Assembly (NCBI GenBank): GCA_963578805.1 | Contig: CAUZDY010000002.1 | Span: 1 to 64,000, forward strand | Length of the DNA stretch: 64,000 nucleotides | Reading direction: 5' to 3' | Source: CAUZIB01 sp963578805 | GTDB taxonomy: Bacteria; Acidobacteriota; Vicinamibacteria; Vicinamibacterales; UBA8438 | Part shown: piece after piece, positions 17,346 to 26,270 of the stretch | How positions within the stretch are numbered: the first letter of the stretch is position 1 | Layout of the letters: every line of letters starts with the position of its first letter | Translations under genes and position numbers: made by a program | Notes under the pieces: generated by a model | Told to the model about the DNA's origin: nothing | Database searches by the model: none | Seen by the model: only the letters and a program-made list of their open reading frames with translations

Positions 17346-17647
17346 CGACTCAGTCCGGTCGCCACCGAACCGGTCCCACCGGCCACTGACGGCACAATGC
17401 TGATAGTGTCACCCTCCGCAACCGGCGTGTCCTCTTTCTGGAGATATCTGATGTCGTCGTCGTTGAGATAGACGTTGACGAAGCTCCGTAGTCGGCCATC
17501 CTCGTTGTAGAGATGATTTTGTAGTTCCGAGTACTTAGCAGTCAGGTTCTGTAAAAGCTCACCTACTGTTTCTCCGTCTACCTGCACGACATCCTGCTTG
17601 CCCACATACGCACGAAGCGGTGTCGGTATCAGTACATCATTGGCCAT
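17342..17647 (-). CDS. cysO: CysO-like ubiquitin-fold sulfur carrier with C-terminal extension
   Basis: 101 residues of the MoaD/ThiS beta-grasp fold (VLIPTPLRAYVG, LLQNLTAKY, FVNVYLNDDDIRYL, GDTISIVPSVAGG). The functional Gly-Gly is at residues 90-91 but the protein continues for ten more residues (TGSVATGLSR). It therefore cannot be activated until the tail is removed. The next upstream gene encodes a JAMM peptidase, the enzyme type that trims or releases such carriers. With the fused cysteine synthase it defines a thiocarboxylate route to cysteine as in the CysO-Mec-CysM system. Confidence 0.88.
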   Translation of the reverse strand: MANDVLIPTPLRAYVGKQDVVQVDGETVGELLQNLTAKYSELQNHLYNEDGRLRSFVNVYLNDDDIRYLQKEDTPVAEGDTISIVPSVAGGTGSVATGLSR

Positions 17648-17658
17648 GTTAATTTGCC

Positions 17659-18093
17659 CTATCCGTTACGTCGTTCGATGTGTCCTTCATCGAACGCTGA
17701 GCGGTCTTCGCGTAGACGCCAAGAGGTCATCGCGCCAGGTTTCCCCTTCTCGACGGCAATAATCACGTAGGTGAATTCCGGCCACGCGTGAGCCAGATCA
17801 TACTGGGACGGCCGAGCTGGGTGGTCTGGGTGTGAATGATAAAAACCAATCAACGTGTAGCCAGACTCGGTCGCATGTCGCTCCGCCGCTCGATAATCGT
17901 GTGGGTTGACGAGGAAACGTCGTCGTGGCCCTTCCTCGGTTGTGTTCGGTAGCGACAAGCACTCCCCCACGAAATTACCGATCCCAATCAAGGCGCCGCA
18001 GCATTCGTTTGGATACGTCTCACGACCGTGATTCTGGATGTGCGTGGCGACGTCGTTACTCACGATCAGCGCCTTCTCGTAACCGTTCACCAT
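17659..18093 (-). CDS. mec: JAMM/MPN+ metallopeptidase, Mec-like
   Basis: 144 residues from ATG 18093 (MVNGYEKALIVSND); upstream in-frame codons run back into the cysM gene and were rejected. The MPN+ zinc motif is complete: Glu in YPNECCGALIG, then HSHPDHPARPSQYD. Mec cleaves the cysteine made on CysO from its C-terminus. Related enzymes also trim extra residues after a carrier's Gly-Gly. It lies between the cysteine synthase fusion and the carrier in a tight operon (37 and 11 bp gaps). Confidence 0.92.
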   Translation of the reverse strand: MVNGYEKALIVSNDVATHIQNHGRETYPNECCGALIGIGNFVGECLSLPNTTEEGPRRRFLVNPHDYRAAERHATESGYTLIGFYHSHPDHPARPSQYDLAHAWPEFTYVIIAVEKGKPGAMTSWRLREDRSAFDEGHIERRNG

Positions 18094-18130
18094 TGACCTG
18101 GCTTCAGAGATTTCAGGCTTGAAGCCAGCC

Positions 18131-19468
18131 CTATTCCGCGTCAGTTTTGAAACCATTTTCTCGCCATGCGAGAGTCCCTCCGGTAATGCTTCGTGCGTTG
18201 CGATAACCAAGAGACTTGAGGAACAGAACACCTGATAGCGAGGCGTTACCTCGCTGGCAGACGCTCAAAATCGGAGTGGCGAGATCGTTAGGAAACACTG
18301 AGAGATCGTCGCCAAGCTGCGAAAGTGGCACGCTGAGAGCGCCCGGGATATGCGCTTCTCGGTATTCCTTACTCGGACGTACATCTATTACGGATGACTT
18401 GCCATCCTGCCACTGCGCATGAGCAGTATCGACATCGATAGTCAAATTGGGGTTACCTCGAACGTTCTCCACCATCTTGTCGAGCAGCGCGTTTCTCGAT
18501 GTGGCACGCTTGAGCTCCCGCGGTGTGAGGCCTGGTAGATACTTCACAACCGACGATGCGTACTTGAACGCGCTGTCAGGAAAAAGCACAACCGCAATGT
18601 TCCCAGGTTCGTCTGGCACAAGTTTAAATGCGCCAGACAGCGCCATGGCTGAACTTGGACCGGCGATCATGCTCTCCTCCCGATTTAGGCGCAGGCAGAG
18701 ATCGAACGCATCCTGGTTTGTCACCTCAACCAAGCCGTCGTACTCATCAGGAATGAAAAGTTTTGTTTGCTGTAGCTGACGGATACTGCGCACGCCGGGA
18801 ATATCGTGTCCCTCTTCTGGGTGCACACCAAGAATCTTGATGGAACTCTTCAGCTCCTTGAGAAAACGTCCGGTTCCCGTAATCGTACCGCACGTACCGA
18901 GCCCCGCTACGAAGTGTGTCACCTCCCCCTCAGTCTGCCGCCAGATCTCTGGCCCGGTTGTTTTGTAGTGCGCCTCAGGGTTAGCTTCGTTGGCGTACTG
19001 GTTCAGCATGTGAAACTCGGGACGATCGCCGATCTCGGTAGCCTTCGCAATGGCTCCCTCCGGCGCCCCCGGTGCCGGACAGAGTGTGTCCTCCAGCTCT
19101 ATCACGTCGGCGCCGAAAAAGCGTAGCATCGTGCGCTTCTCGAGTGGGATCTCACTCGAGAGCGGCGTTGTCAGCGAATAACCTCTGACGTTTGCGATCA
19201 TGGCTAGCGCCATACCCGTATTTCCGGAGGTTGGCTCAACGAGCTTTTGGTGGTCGTGCACCGTGTGACGAGCTTCCCCATCGACGATCAAATTTACTGC
19301 GACGCGATCCTTTACCGCCCCGAACGGGTTATACCACTCGAGCTTGCCGTACACTTGGGTGTACTTGAAGGGCAACACCCGGTTCAGACGCACGAGCGGC
19401 GTAGGATTTTCGGCACTGGAAAGTAGGCCCAGAATAGAATCGTAGACACGAAGGGAATGGTTGTTCAT
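18131..19468 (-). CDS. cysM: Cysteine synthase fused to a rhodanese domain
   Basis: 445 residues. Residues 1-320 are a PLP-dependent cysteine synthase: NPTPLVRLN, the PLP lysine in NPFGAVKDRVA, the substrate loop EPTSGNTGMALA and the phosphate loop GLGTCGTITGTGR. Residues about 345-440 are a rhodanese domain with VIDVRPSKEYREAHIPGA and an active-site loop SVCQRGNASL. It would add thiocarboxylate-bound sulfur from the CysO-like carrier to an activated serine. The fusion could feed persulfide sulfur locally. First gene of the cysM-mec-cysO-moeZ operon. Confidence 0.93.
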   Translation of the reverse strand: MNNHSLRVYDSILGLLSSAENPTPLVRLNRVLPFKYTQVYGKLEWYNPFGAVKDRVAVNLIVDGEARHTVHDHQKLVEPTSGNTGMALAMIANVRGYSLTTPLSSEIPLEKRTMLRFFGADVIELEDTLCPAPGAPEGAIAKATEIGDRPEFHMLNQYANEANPEAHYKTTGPEIWRQTEGEVTHFVAGLGTCGTITGTGRFLKELKSSIKILGVHPEEGHDIPGVRSIRQLQQTKLFIPDEYDGLVEVTNQDAFDLCLRLNREESMIAGPSSAMALSGAFKLVPDEPGNIAVVLFPDSAFKYASSVVKYLPGLTPRELKRATSRNALLDKMVENVRGNPNLTIDVDTAHAQWQDGKSSVIDVRPSKEYREAHIPGALSVPLSQLGDDLSVFPNDLATPILSVCQRGNASLSGVLFLKSLGYRNARSITGGTLAWRENGFKTDAE

Positions 19469-19932
19469 CGTTTAGCGAATCCTTACATACACCGTCTGTA
19501 TTGCTGCTAGCGCAAGGCTGATCGTAGCATTTCGTTTAGACGCCGCGCAGGTGACGGAGATGCTAACGTCTCGTGCGAGAAGCGACGCCGGATTGTATGG
19601 ACGGCGGTGTTCGCTTATTCTGACCTGTAGGCCTGATGGAACCCTTCTCATTTTCTCACCGTGCTCGTCTTTGGGCTCGGGGTGGGCCATGGCCCGTACT
19701 CGGGGCGCACGCGAGGACGCTGACCTTCTTGGAGACCTGAGCGAGCCGGTCAAGATGGGTGAGGAGAAAGACTGAAGGTTAGTCGCGTCGGCTTCGGACC
19801 CATCGCGTGGTCGCTCGGCCTTCTTCAATTCTCAAGAATCACTACGGCCAGTCGGCCTTGAGGCGAGCCATAATCAGCACGTCTCAGTCGAGTGACGTGG
19901 GCGGACACAGCGAACCGAGGAGATAAAAACAC
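19469..19932. other. 464-bp spacer without a recognised gene
   Basis: This lies between the divergent cysM and CoA-transferase genes. Frames are open on both strands (for example 19551-19775 plus, 19472-19828 minus), but their translations are low-complexity and match no family I know. It must contain both promoters. I see no clear RNA element, though a leader regulating the cysteine operon is possible. Confidence 0.5.
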
Positions 19933-21135
19933 ATGAGCAACGAACCACTCGGCCCGCTCACAGGAACAACCGTCCTCGATTTCACCCGGGTTCTCTCAGG
20001 GCCGTACTGCACGATGATGCTCGCCGACATGGGGGCCCGGGTCATCAAGATCGAGCAACCGGGTCGAGGCGATGATACCCGCAGATGGGGCCCACCGTTC
20101 GAAGAGGGAGAAAGCTCATATTTCATGAGTGTCAACCGGAACAAGGAAAGCCTGACCCTTAATCTGAAGCATCCAGAGGGTCGACCGATACTTGAGGCGC
20201 TTCTCAATAAAGCTGACGTCCTGGTTGAGAACTTTCGGCCAGGGACATTGACACGCATGAAACTGGGATACGCTGATGTCGCTGCCAGGTGGCCCGAGCT
20301 CGTCTACTGCTCCATCTCTGGTTTTGGTCACACCGGACCTCGCCGAGCGGAACCCGGTTACGATGCTGTCCTCCAGGCCGAAGGTGGCCTGATGAGCATC
20401 ACGGGCGAAGACGACGGGCCTGCGTACCGACTCGGCGTGGCAATCGCTGATATCACCTCCGGGATGTTCGCAGCGTACGGCGTCGCGATGGCTCTGCTGG
20501 CCCGGCATCGGACGGGTCACGGCCAATTCGTGGACGTCGGCATGCTGGACTCCGTCGCGGCGCTACTCACGTATCAGGCGGGTATCTACTTCGCGACAAA
20601 CCAGCCACCGCAGCGACTCGGCAACCGCCACCCGACGATCGTGCCCTACGAAGTATTAGAAGCGGGTGACGGCGAACTGGTGGTGGCGGTCGGAAACGAC
20701 CAACTCTGGCGTACGTTTTGCGGCGTCCTCGGTGCGGACGACCTAGGGACCGATCCACGGTTCGTAACGAACAAGGATCGCGTCGAGCGGCACGGGTTGC
20801 TTCGACCGATTCTCATTGACCGTCTTCGTGCCCGCCCCGCGGCCGACTGGATCTCGCTATTGACTGAGGCCGGTATCCCCTGTGGGGTGGTGCGTGACCT
20901 CGAAGAGGTCTTTTTGGACCCTCAAATTGTGGAGCGTGCCATGGTGGTCGCACTTGATCACCCGGTGGCCGGTGCCATTCGCACACTGGGTGTTCCGGTC
21001 AAGCTGAACGACACGCCGGGCTCTATCCGTACGCCGCCCCCGACGCTCGGACAGCAGACTGAGGAGATCCTCGGAAGGGATCTTGGTCTTGAGCCGAGTT
21101 CGATCGCTCGACTGCGAAGGGCAGGGGCGATCTGA
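19933..21135 (+). CDS. CaiB/BaiF family (class III) CoA-transferase
   Basis: 400 residues. Family marks are LDFTRVLSGPYCTMMLADMGARVIKIE at the N-terminus, the NRNKESLTLNLKHPEGR segment, VENFRPG, GFGHTGPRRAEPGYD with the expected catalytic Asp, and a C-terminal lobe with GIPCGVV and LGQQTEEIL. These enzymes move CoA between carboxylic acids. The substrate (succinyl, formyl, carnitine or others) cannot be read from sequence. It stands alone on the plus strand, so context does not help. Confidence 0.92.
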   Translation: MSNEPLGPLTGTTVLDFTRVLSGPYCTMMLADMGARVIKIEQPGRGDDTRRWGPPFEEGESSYFMSVNRNKESLTLNLKHPEGRPILEALLNKADVLVENFRPGTLTRMKLGYADVAARWPELVYCSISGFGHTGPRRAEPGYDAVLQAEGGLMSITGEDDGPAYRLGVAIADITSGMFAAYGVAMALLARHRTGHGQFVDVGMLDSVAALLTYQAGIYFATNQPPQRLGNRHPTIVPYEVLEAGDGELVVAVGNDQLWRTFCGVLGADDLGTDPRFVTNKDRVERHGLLRPILIDRLRARPAADWISLLTEAGIPCGVVRDLEEVFLDPQIVERAMVVALDHPVAGAIRTLGVPVKLNDTPGSIRTPPPTLGQQTEEILGRDLGLEPSSIARLRRAGAI

Positions 21136-21154
21136 GACGAGGCAGCCTCTTGTC

Positions 21155-21583
21155 TTACTCGACGAACGGCCCCAACGCGCCGAGCAGGTACTCCAGCACG
21201 TCCTCGTCACTCAAGGTCCCCAGCTGGGATCCCTCGCTGACGACTTTCTCCTCGACAAGTAAACGGCGGCCTCGGGTCCGACTGACGCGTCCCCTCAGCA
21301 CTGACTGAGCACCCGTGGTGTCGAAGACCAGCTCGATGAAGTTGTCGCCGGACGATTCGGCCGACATCCTCACGGCGTCAACGGGCGTCGAGACCCGAAA
21401 AGGGTGCCTTTCTGCCTTCAACGCAGCGGCGACAGCCTTGAACACCGGGGTCACCACCCGGTGCAACGCCTGCTCCCCCGCACGGGTTTCGGACGCTATG
21501 CGAGCACGGCGTTCTTTCGACGCTCGTCTGGACTGGTCAATCATGTGCCGGACGCGTTTTTGAATCTCGGAAATCTCAACCAT
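21155..21583 (-). CDS. Hypothetical protein, 142 residues
   Basis: Family not recognised. The first 40 residues are basic and helical (RVRHMIDQSRRASKERRARIASETRAGEQAL). The middle is beta-rich and the end acidic (LSDEDVLEYLLGALGPFVE). No signal peptide or membrane segment. It follows the 21599-22033 gene after 15 bp, at the end of the probable feo transcription unit. Confidence 0.7.
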   Translation of the reverse strand: MVEISEIQKRVRHMIDQSRRASKERRARIASETRAGEQALHRVVTPVFKAVAAALKAERHPFRVSTPVDAVRMSAESSGDNFIELVFDTTGAQSVLRGRVSRTRGRRLLVEEKVVSEGSQLGTLSDEDVLEYLLGALGPFVE

Positions 21584-21598
21584 GAACGTGGACTAGGA

Positions 21599-22033
21599 TC
21601 AGGTGCGGGGTGGCGTCCCAACCTCGTAGACGCGAACAAGTTCTATCAGCTTGTAGCCTTTGGTTTGATAGGGCGGAATGACCCGCTCAGTGCGAAGAAA
21701 CTGAATCATGCCTTCGTCAGCATAGTCCGGAACTCCGATGTTCTCGTCTTCACAGAGCGCCGACTCGATCTTCTCAAGCGTTATCACTTTGTCGGTCACC
21801 GTTCGAGCGCGCGGAAAGATGCCCCACAATCGGTCCTGATCGACACGCTGTCGGGTGCGAAATCTCAAGAAGATCTCGTTACTGATGAGGTTGTAGTCAA
21901 CATCTGTTCGTGTTGAAACCGCATCTTCAATCCTGAGAAATGCAACCGTCTCGTGCTTCAGGAACCAGTCGATGAGTATCTGGGTGAAATCCCCCTCGCC
22001 GGACCACTTCTCCTGATCGAGGTGTTCGGACAT
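21599..22033 (-). CDS. Hypothetical protein downstream of feoB
   Basis: 144 residues from ATG 22033 (MSEHLDQEKWSGEGD). The same frame is open further upstream to 22438, but that part overlaps feoB and is not used. The sequence looks like a soluble alpha/beta protein (FTQILIDWFLKHETVAFLRIEDAV, VIPPYQTKGYKLIELVRVYEV). I recognise no family. It begins 5 bp after the feoB stop, so it is probably co-expressed with iron transport. Confidence 0.7.
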   Translation of the reverse strand: MSEHLDQEKWSGEGDFTQILIDWFLKHETVAFLRIEDAVSTRTDVDYNLISNEIFLRFRTRQRVDQDRLWGIFPRARTVTDKVITLEKIESALCEDENIGVPDYADEGMIQFLRTERVIPPYQTKGYKLIELVRVYEVGTPPRT

Positions 22034-22038
22034 TCGTC

Positions 22039-24261
22039 CTATCCCAGAAGTCTCCACACCTGAGCCACGAGAAAGCAGACCGTCAGTCCCATGACGAGTG
22101 GCAACAACGCTGCCAGTGTCGTCCATTTCACGCTCTTTGTTTCGCGATAAATGGTGTAAATGGTGGTGGAACACGGGTTGTGCAAAAGGCTGAAAAGCAT
22201 AAGATTGACAGCCGTTAAGAGCGTCCACCCACCCGCTCGAAGCAACTGGCCCGTCGCGTCGGCGCTGTCGAGCTCGAACATGACCCCCGCCCCCGATCCC
22301 GCTCCGCCGACGTCGGCGGTGAGCACGGTAAGCATTAAGACGGTGGGAATGACGATTTCGTTGGCCGGAATAGCCACGACATACGCGAGCAGGATAACCC
22401 CATTGAGTCCAATGAAGATCCCGAACGGATTCAGCCACGTCGCGGCATGCTCCGCGAGGCTTGCTTCGCCCATGTAGATATTCGAGCCCAACCAGATCAC
22501 CGCGCCCGCAGGGGCCGCAAAGACGATCGCGCGCCAGAGCACGATCAGCGTGCGGTCAATCAGTGACGTATAGAGGGTCTGGAGGATGCGCGGCGGGCGA
22601 TACGGGGGCAACTCAAGACTGAAGCTCGTCGCTTCGCCACGAAGGACGGTCCGTGACAACAGCCAGGACGTCACAAACATTACTAAAATTCCAAGAACCG
22701 CGATACCGACAACCGCGGCCGCCGACACGAGTCCCGCGAGCCGTGCTGGCGCCAGTGCCCCAATGAAGATCGTCGCGATAAGGATCTGTGTGGGCCATCG
22801 CCCGTTGCAAAGTGAAAAATTATTCGTGATGATTGCGATAAGTCGTTCCCGAGGACTGTCAATGACGCGGGTGGCCACCACACCGGCCGCGTTGCACCCA
22901 AAGCCCATACACATCGTGAGCGCCTGCTTACCATGGGCTCCGGCCGAGCGAAAGAGCGCATCGAGGTTGAATGCGACACGCGGAAGGTAGCCAAAATCCT
23001 CGAGTAACGTGAACAACGGGAAGAAGATGGCCATTGGTGGAAGCATGACCGCGACCACCCAGGCCGTTGCCAGATAGATTCCGTCACAGACGAACCCATT
23101 CAGCCACCACGGAAGACCAACCGCACCACCAAGACCCTTCAGCCAAGGATGCGCCGTATCAATGAGGAGCGTCGCGAGCATCCCGGATGGAACGTTGGCA
23201 CCCTCGATCGTGATCCAGAAGACACCGGCGAGTATCGCAAGCATCAGCGGAAAGCCGAGCCACCGGCTCGTCAGTAGTGCGTCAAGGGTTCGGTCAACAT
23301 CGAAACCAGCCTTCTTGAGCCCTCGCATCTGAACCTTCCCGGCGATCTTCTCTGCGGCGGCATAGAGACGCTCGCTAATCCGGTCGTGAAAGTCGATTGG
23401 GAGGTCCCACCGAAACCGTCGCGCGGTATCCAGCACGTGCGTTCGTGCGGTCTCCGTTGTGACCGCGTGATCAACGATGTCTGGCCCATCACCCAACTGC
23501 CCCAGCTCTCCCGATCGAACCGCCTCAATTACCGCCTCGTCGGCGTTCAAGAGGCGGAGCGCGACCCACCGGGAATTTGGCACGCGCGGAAAAGTATCGT
23601 CAACCACCTGCGCGAGCGCGGCCACCGTGTCCTCGACCTCATCGGCATGCCGGGCCAGTCGGTACGGCCGGGTCAGAGTTTCGCCGACAGAGAGACGGTG
23701 GGCGGCGTCGAGTAGGTCATCGATCCCGACTCGGTCTTTCGCGATTCCGGTAATAACCGGTACTCCCAGCTCTCGCTCTAAAAGCCTCGCTTCGACGGCG
23801 ATGCCCCGCCGCCTGGCCTCGTCAACCAGATTAAGGTAGACGACCACACGGTCAGTGATATCCAGGATCTGCAGGACGAGGTTGAGGTTCCGTTCAAGAC
23901 GAGTGGCATCGACCACGGCGATAGTGACATCGGGTCGGCCGAATAAAATGAAGTCGCGCGCGACCTCCTCGTCCACGCTCCCAGCCTGGAGCGAGTATGT
24001 GCCAGGAAGGTCGACGACCTTCATCCGCTTTCCCTGGTGAGTAAAGACTCCCTCAGCGCGCACGATCGTCTTGCCCGGCCAGTTGCCAGTATGCTGCCGA
24101 AGCCCGGTGATGGCGTTAAACACCGTGCTCTTTCCAACGTTGGGGTTCCCAGCGAGCGCGATCAGCACGTCCCACTTGTCTGGGCTCAGGCCGAGCCGGA
24201 CCAGACTGTCGGTTCGATGCTGTGAGCAGCCGACGCACGAGCCTAATGACAACCCAGACAT
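22039..24261 (-). CDS. feoB: Ferrous iron transporter FeoB
   Basis: 740 residues. A G-protein domain has the P-loop GNPNVGKST (around residue 39), DLPGTYSL and NLVDEARR. It is followed by helices of the switch region and the Feo membrane core, including MCMGFGCNAAGV, a GHGKQ-like loop, NNFSLCNGRWPTQI and the late helices. An N-terminal CVGCSQH stretch carries extra cysteines. It imports Fe(II). Its start overlaps the stop of the upstream regulator gene by one base (TGATG), so the two are translationally coupled. No free-standing feoA is seen; a FeoA-like domain is carried by that neighbour. Confidence 0.96.
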   Translation of the reverse strand: MSGLSLGSCVGCSQHRTDSLVRLGLSPDKWDVLIALAGNPNVGKSTVFNAITGLRQHTGNWPGKTIVRAEGVFTHQGKRMKVVDLPGTYSLQAGSVDEEVARDFILFGRPDVTIAVVDATRLERNLNLVLQILDITDRVVVYLNLVDEARRRGIAVEARLLERELGVPVITGIAKDRVGIDDLLDAAHRLSVGETLTRPYRLARHADEVEDTVAALAQVVDDTFPRVPNSRWVALRLLNADEAVIEAVRSGELGQLGDGPDIVDHAVTTETARTHVLDTARRFRWDLPIDFHDRISERLYAAAEKIAGKVQMRGLKKAGFDVDRTLDALLTSRWLGFPLMLAILAGVFWITIEGANVPSGMLATLLIDTAHPWLKGLGGAVGLPWWLNGFVCDGIYLATAWVVAVMLPPMAIFFPLFTLLEDFGYLPRVAFNLDALFRSAGAHGKQALTMCMGFGCNAAGVVATRVIDSPRERLIAIITNNFSLCNGRWPTQILIATIFIGALAPARLAGLVSAAAVVGIAVLGILVMFVTSWLLSRTVLRGEATSFSLELPPYRPPRILQTLYTSLIDRTLIVLWRAIVFAAPAGAVIWLGSNIYMGEASLAEHAATWLNPFGIFIGLNGVILLAYVVAIPANEIVIPTVLMLTVLTADVGGAGSGAGVMFELDSADATGQLLRAGGWTLLTAVNLMLFSLLHNPCSTTIYTIYRETKSVKWTTLAALLPLVMGLTVCFLVAQVWRLLG

Positions 24262-25304
24262 CAGGCCACCTCGGCAGCGTCGTGGTTCTCAGTCCGCTCG
24301 ACTACGATCCAGGACGCCTGTCTCCTACGTAGCGCAATCAGCGCACCCCGTATTCGGTAGGCCACGGGGTCCCCGGCCGCACTGACCAACTCGGGTGTGA
24401 TCTCGGTACCACGTACGACTCCGAGGTCGAGTAGTCTTCGACGCTGAGTACCCTGACAGGCGCCGGATATCTCAATCACTCGCACCGTCTCATCCGGCTG
24501 CACATCGAGGAGAGTGATCCCATCCGACTCGGCGTGCGTGCCTGCTGGTAACTGCCTCACACTGACATTTCGCGCAGCGACCGAGTCGAGAGTCCACTCG
24601 CGGCCACCGGTGCGCACGCGAACGCCACGGTCGGTTCTCGCGATGACTGTAAGACGTCCTCCGAGCACCAGGCCGTCATCCAGGAGCGCGTCGTAGATCT
24701 CACGTGGTTCGTCCTCGAGATGGACGACCTCCACCGTGCAGCCGGTGTCGGCACTCAGAAGTCCGATGCCCGGCGCCGGCGGGATCTCTCCATCCGATGT
24801 AGGGATTGGATCGCCGTGCGGGTCCCAGGTCGGATGACCCAGTCTTGACTCAAGACTATCGGTTTGCTCGGGCGACAGCGAGTGCTCCATCCGCTCCGCT
24901 TGGTCGTGCCATTCGATAGGCGGTACGCCGGTTCGATCGGCCAGATACCGTTCCCAAAGACGATGGCTGCGAACGATCCGTACCGCTGTTTGCACCCCGT
25001 CGTGGGTCAGCGCCGGTCCGTCGCCATCCATCTGGACTAGACCCATTTCCGCCAAGCGGGAAAGGAGCGGGGCTGCCTGCGCCGTGGAGACCTCCAACCT
25101 TCCGGCAAGACTCTCCAACGAGCACGCCTGTCCGCTCTGCTCGCACATGAATACATGCTTCAATGCATCCTCCAACCGGACGCGTTCGCCCAATCGGGAT
25201 CGGCGCAGGAGGCGTGGCGCGACACCAACCCCTGGCCAGGCCAGGAGCGCGAGGAGAAGAGTGATCCCGAAGAACACAATAAGCGTAAAACCAGGGCCTA
25301 CCAT
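24261..25304 (-). CDS. Membrane-tethered DtxR-type HTH protein with FeoA domain(s)
   Basis: 347 residues. One hydrophobic segment (about 5-25) is followed by a basic linker. A DtxR/MntR-like winged helix comes next (SLESLAGRLEVSTAQAAPLLSRLAEMGLVQ), then its dimerisation/metal domain (WERYLADRTGVPPIEWHDQAERMEHSLS, HPTWDPHGDPIP). C-terminal SH3-like FeoA segments end with RRRLLDLGVVRGTEI and YRIRGALIALRRRQA. It is coupled to feoB and divergent from a soluble DtxR protein. It may link metal status to transport at the membrane, or supply FeoA function to FeoB; DNA binding from the membrane is possible but unproven. Confidence 0.85.
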   Translation of the reverse strand: MVGPGFTLIVFFGITLLLALLAWPGVGVAPRLLRRSRLGERVRLEDALKHVFMCEQSGQACSLESLAGRLEVSTAQAAPLLSRLAEMGLVQMDGDGPALTHDGVQTAVRIVRSHRLWERYLADRTGVPPIEWHDQAERMEHSLSPEQTDSLESRLGHPTWDPHGDPIPTSDGEIPPAPGIGLLSADTGCTVEVVHLEDEPREIYDALLDDGLVLGGRLTVIARTDRGVRVRTGGREWTLDSVAARNVSVRQLPAGTHAESDGITLLDVQPDETVRVIEISGACQGTQRRRLLDLGVVRGTEITPELVSAAGDPVAYRIRGALIALRRRQASWIVVERTENHDAAEVA

Positions 25305-25370
25305 CGATATGTGCTCATTCCAGCTTGAGACTGAGTCCCAGTCGCGCGCAATCTGATCCAGGCGCAGAAA

Positions 25371-25409
25371 TATTTGATATTTGACAAATTAAATTTTGAT
25401 GATTCAAAA
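25371..25409. promoter_or_regulatory. AT-rich palindromes between feo and mntR: likely metalloregulator operator
   Basis: ATTTGACAAAT (25379-25389) is an 11-bp palindrome about one central base, and TTTTGATGATTCAAAA (25394-25409) is a 6-4-6 inverted repeat. They lie in the short AT-rich region between two divergent metal-response genes. TATTTGATAT at 25371 recurs before the porin gene at 33128. Confidence 0.55.
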
Positions 25410-25476
25410 TATGCAAATACATCTTGATACCCCGCATGCGACAAGTCAAGCTTAGCTCTGCGGAAGGCTGAAACAT

Positions 25477-26160
25477 TTGCCACCTACAAGCACTGTTGAG
25501 AACTATCTCAAGGCCATCTTCAAGGCCCAGACGGCCCAAGGTAAAGAGAAGCAACTGGTCTCAATGGGTCAGCTGGCAGCTTCACTCGACGTCGTGCCAG
25601 GCACAGCGACGACCATGGTCAAGGCGCTGGCTGAGTCGGGGCTAGTCCACTACGAGCCGTATGCGGGTGTTCGTCTAACGGATGCCGGCCACAAACTTGC
25701 GGCTTTGGTCCTTCGACGCCACCGTCTGATGGAGTTGTTCCTCGTTAAGATCATCGGGATGAGCTGGGCTGAGGTTCATGACGAGGCCGAACGCCTGGAG
25801 CACGCGGCATCAGATCAGCTGATCGAGCGGATCGACGTCATGCTGGGGTGCCCGTCAACCGATCCGCATGGTGACCCGATCCCGAACTCCGAGGGCACCG
25901 TGGTAACGCGCGAATACGAAACCCTACTCACCTGTCCCGTCGACACGCCCGTTGTCCTGGCTCGTGTCACCGACCAGGACGCGGAGTTTCTCCGTTTCCT
26001 GGAAGGGAACGATCTAACACCAGGTCAACCGATTAGCGTGGAAATCCGAGATGCCGCCGCAGACCAAGTGGTGGTGCGTGCAAAGAACAACCGGCAGATC
26101 ATGATCGGGATGCGTGCCGCTGCGAAACTACAAGTCGCACCGGCGGACTCGGTGTCGTGA
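25477..26160 (+). CDS. mntR: DtxR/MntR-family metal-dependent regulator
   Basis: 227 residues from a TTG preceded by GGAAGG. It has the winged helix (STVENYLKAIFKAQ, SMGQLAASLDVVPGTATTMVKALAESGLV), metal/dimer domain (RRHRLMELFLVKIIGMSWAEVHDEAERLEHAAS, STDPHGDPIP) and a C-terminal SH3-like domain. Typically it represses metal uptake genes when Mn(II) or Fe(II) is abundant. The divergent feo operon and the shared palindromes make feoB the likely target. Mn versus Fe preference cannot be read with certainty. Confidence 0.9.
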   Translation: MPPTSTVENYLKAIFKAQTAQGKEKQLVSMGQLAASLDVVPGTATTMVKALAESGLVHYEPYAGVRLTDAGHKLAALVLRRHRLMELFLVKIIGMSWAEVHDEAERLEHAASDQLIERIDVMLGCPSTDPHGDPIPNSEGTVVTREYETLLTCPVDTPVVLARVTDQDAEFLRFLEGNDLTPGQPISVEIRDAAADQVVVRAKNNRQIMIGMRAAAKLQVAPADSVS

Positions 26161-26270
26161 GTCCCAGCCTCGTCACTCTGACGGTCATCCTAGAACGTGG
26201 TAAACAGCTTTATCTCCGTCCGTTTCGTTGAAGTCGTTTTGTGCGCGAGAGAGCAGCGATTAGCGCGGAT

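Noticed and set aside
19472..19828. 118-codon minus-strand frame upstream of cysM
   Set aside because: Low-complexity Arg/Ser-rich translation without domain or ribosome site; treated as spacer.
21599..22438. 279-codon minus-strand frame upstream-extended into feoB
   Set aside because: Residues before MSEHLDQ overlap the feoB C-terminus in another frame and look random; the ATG at 22033 starts the real gene.
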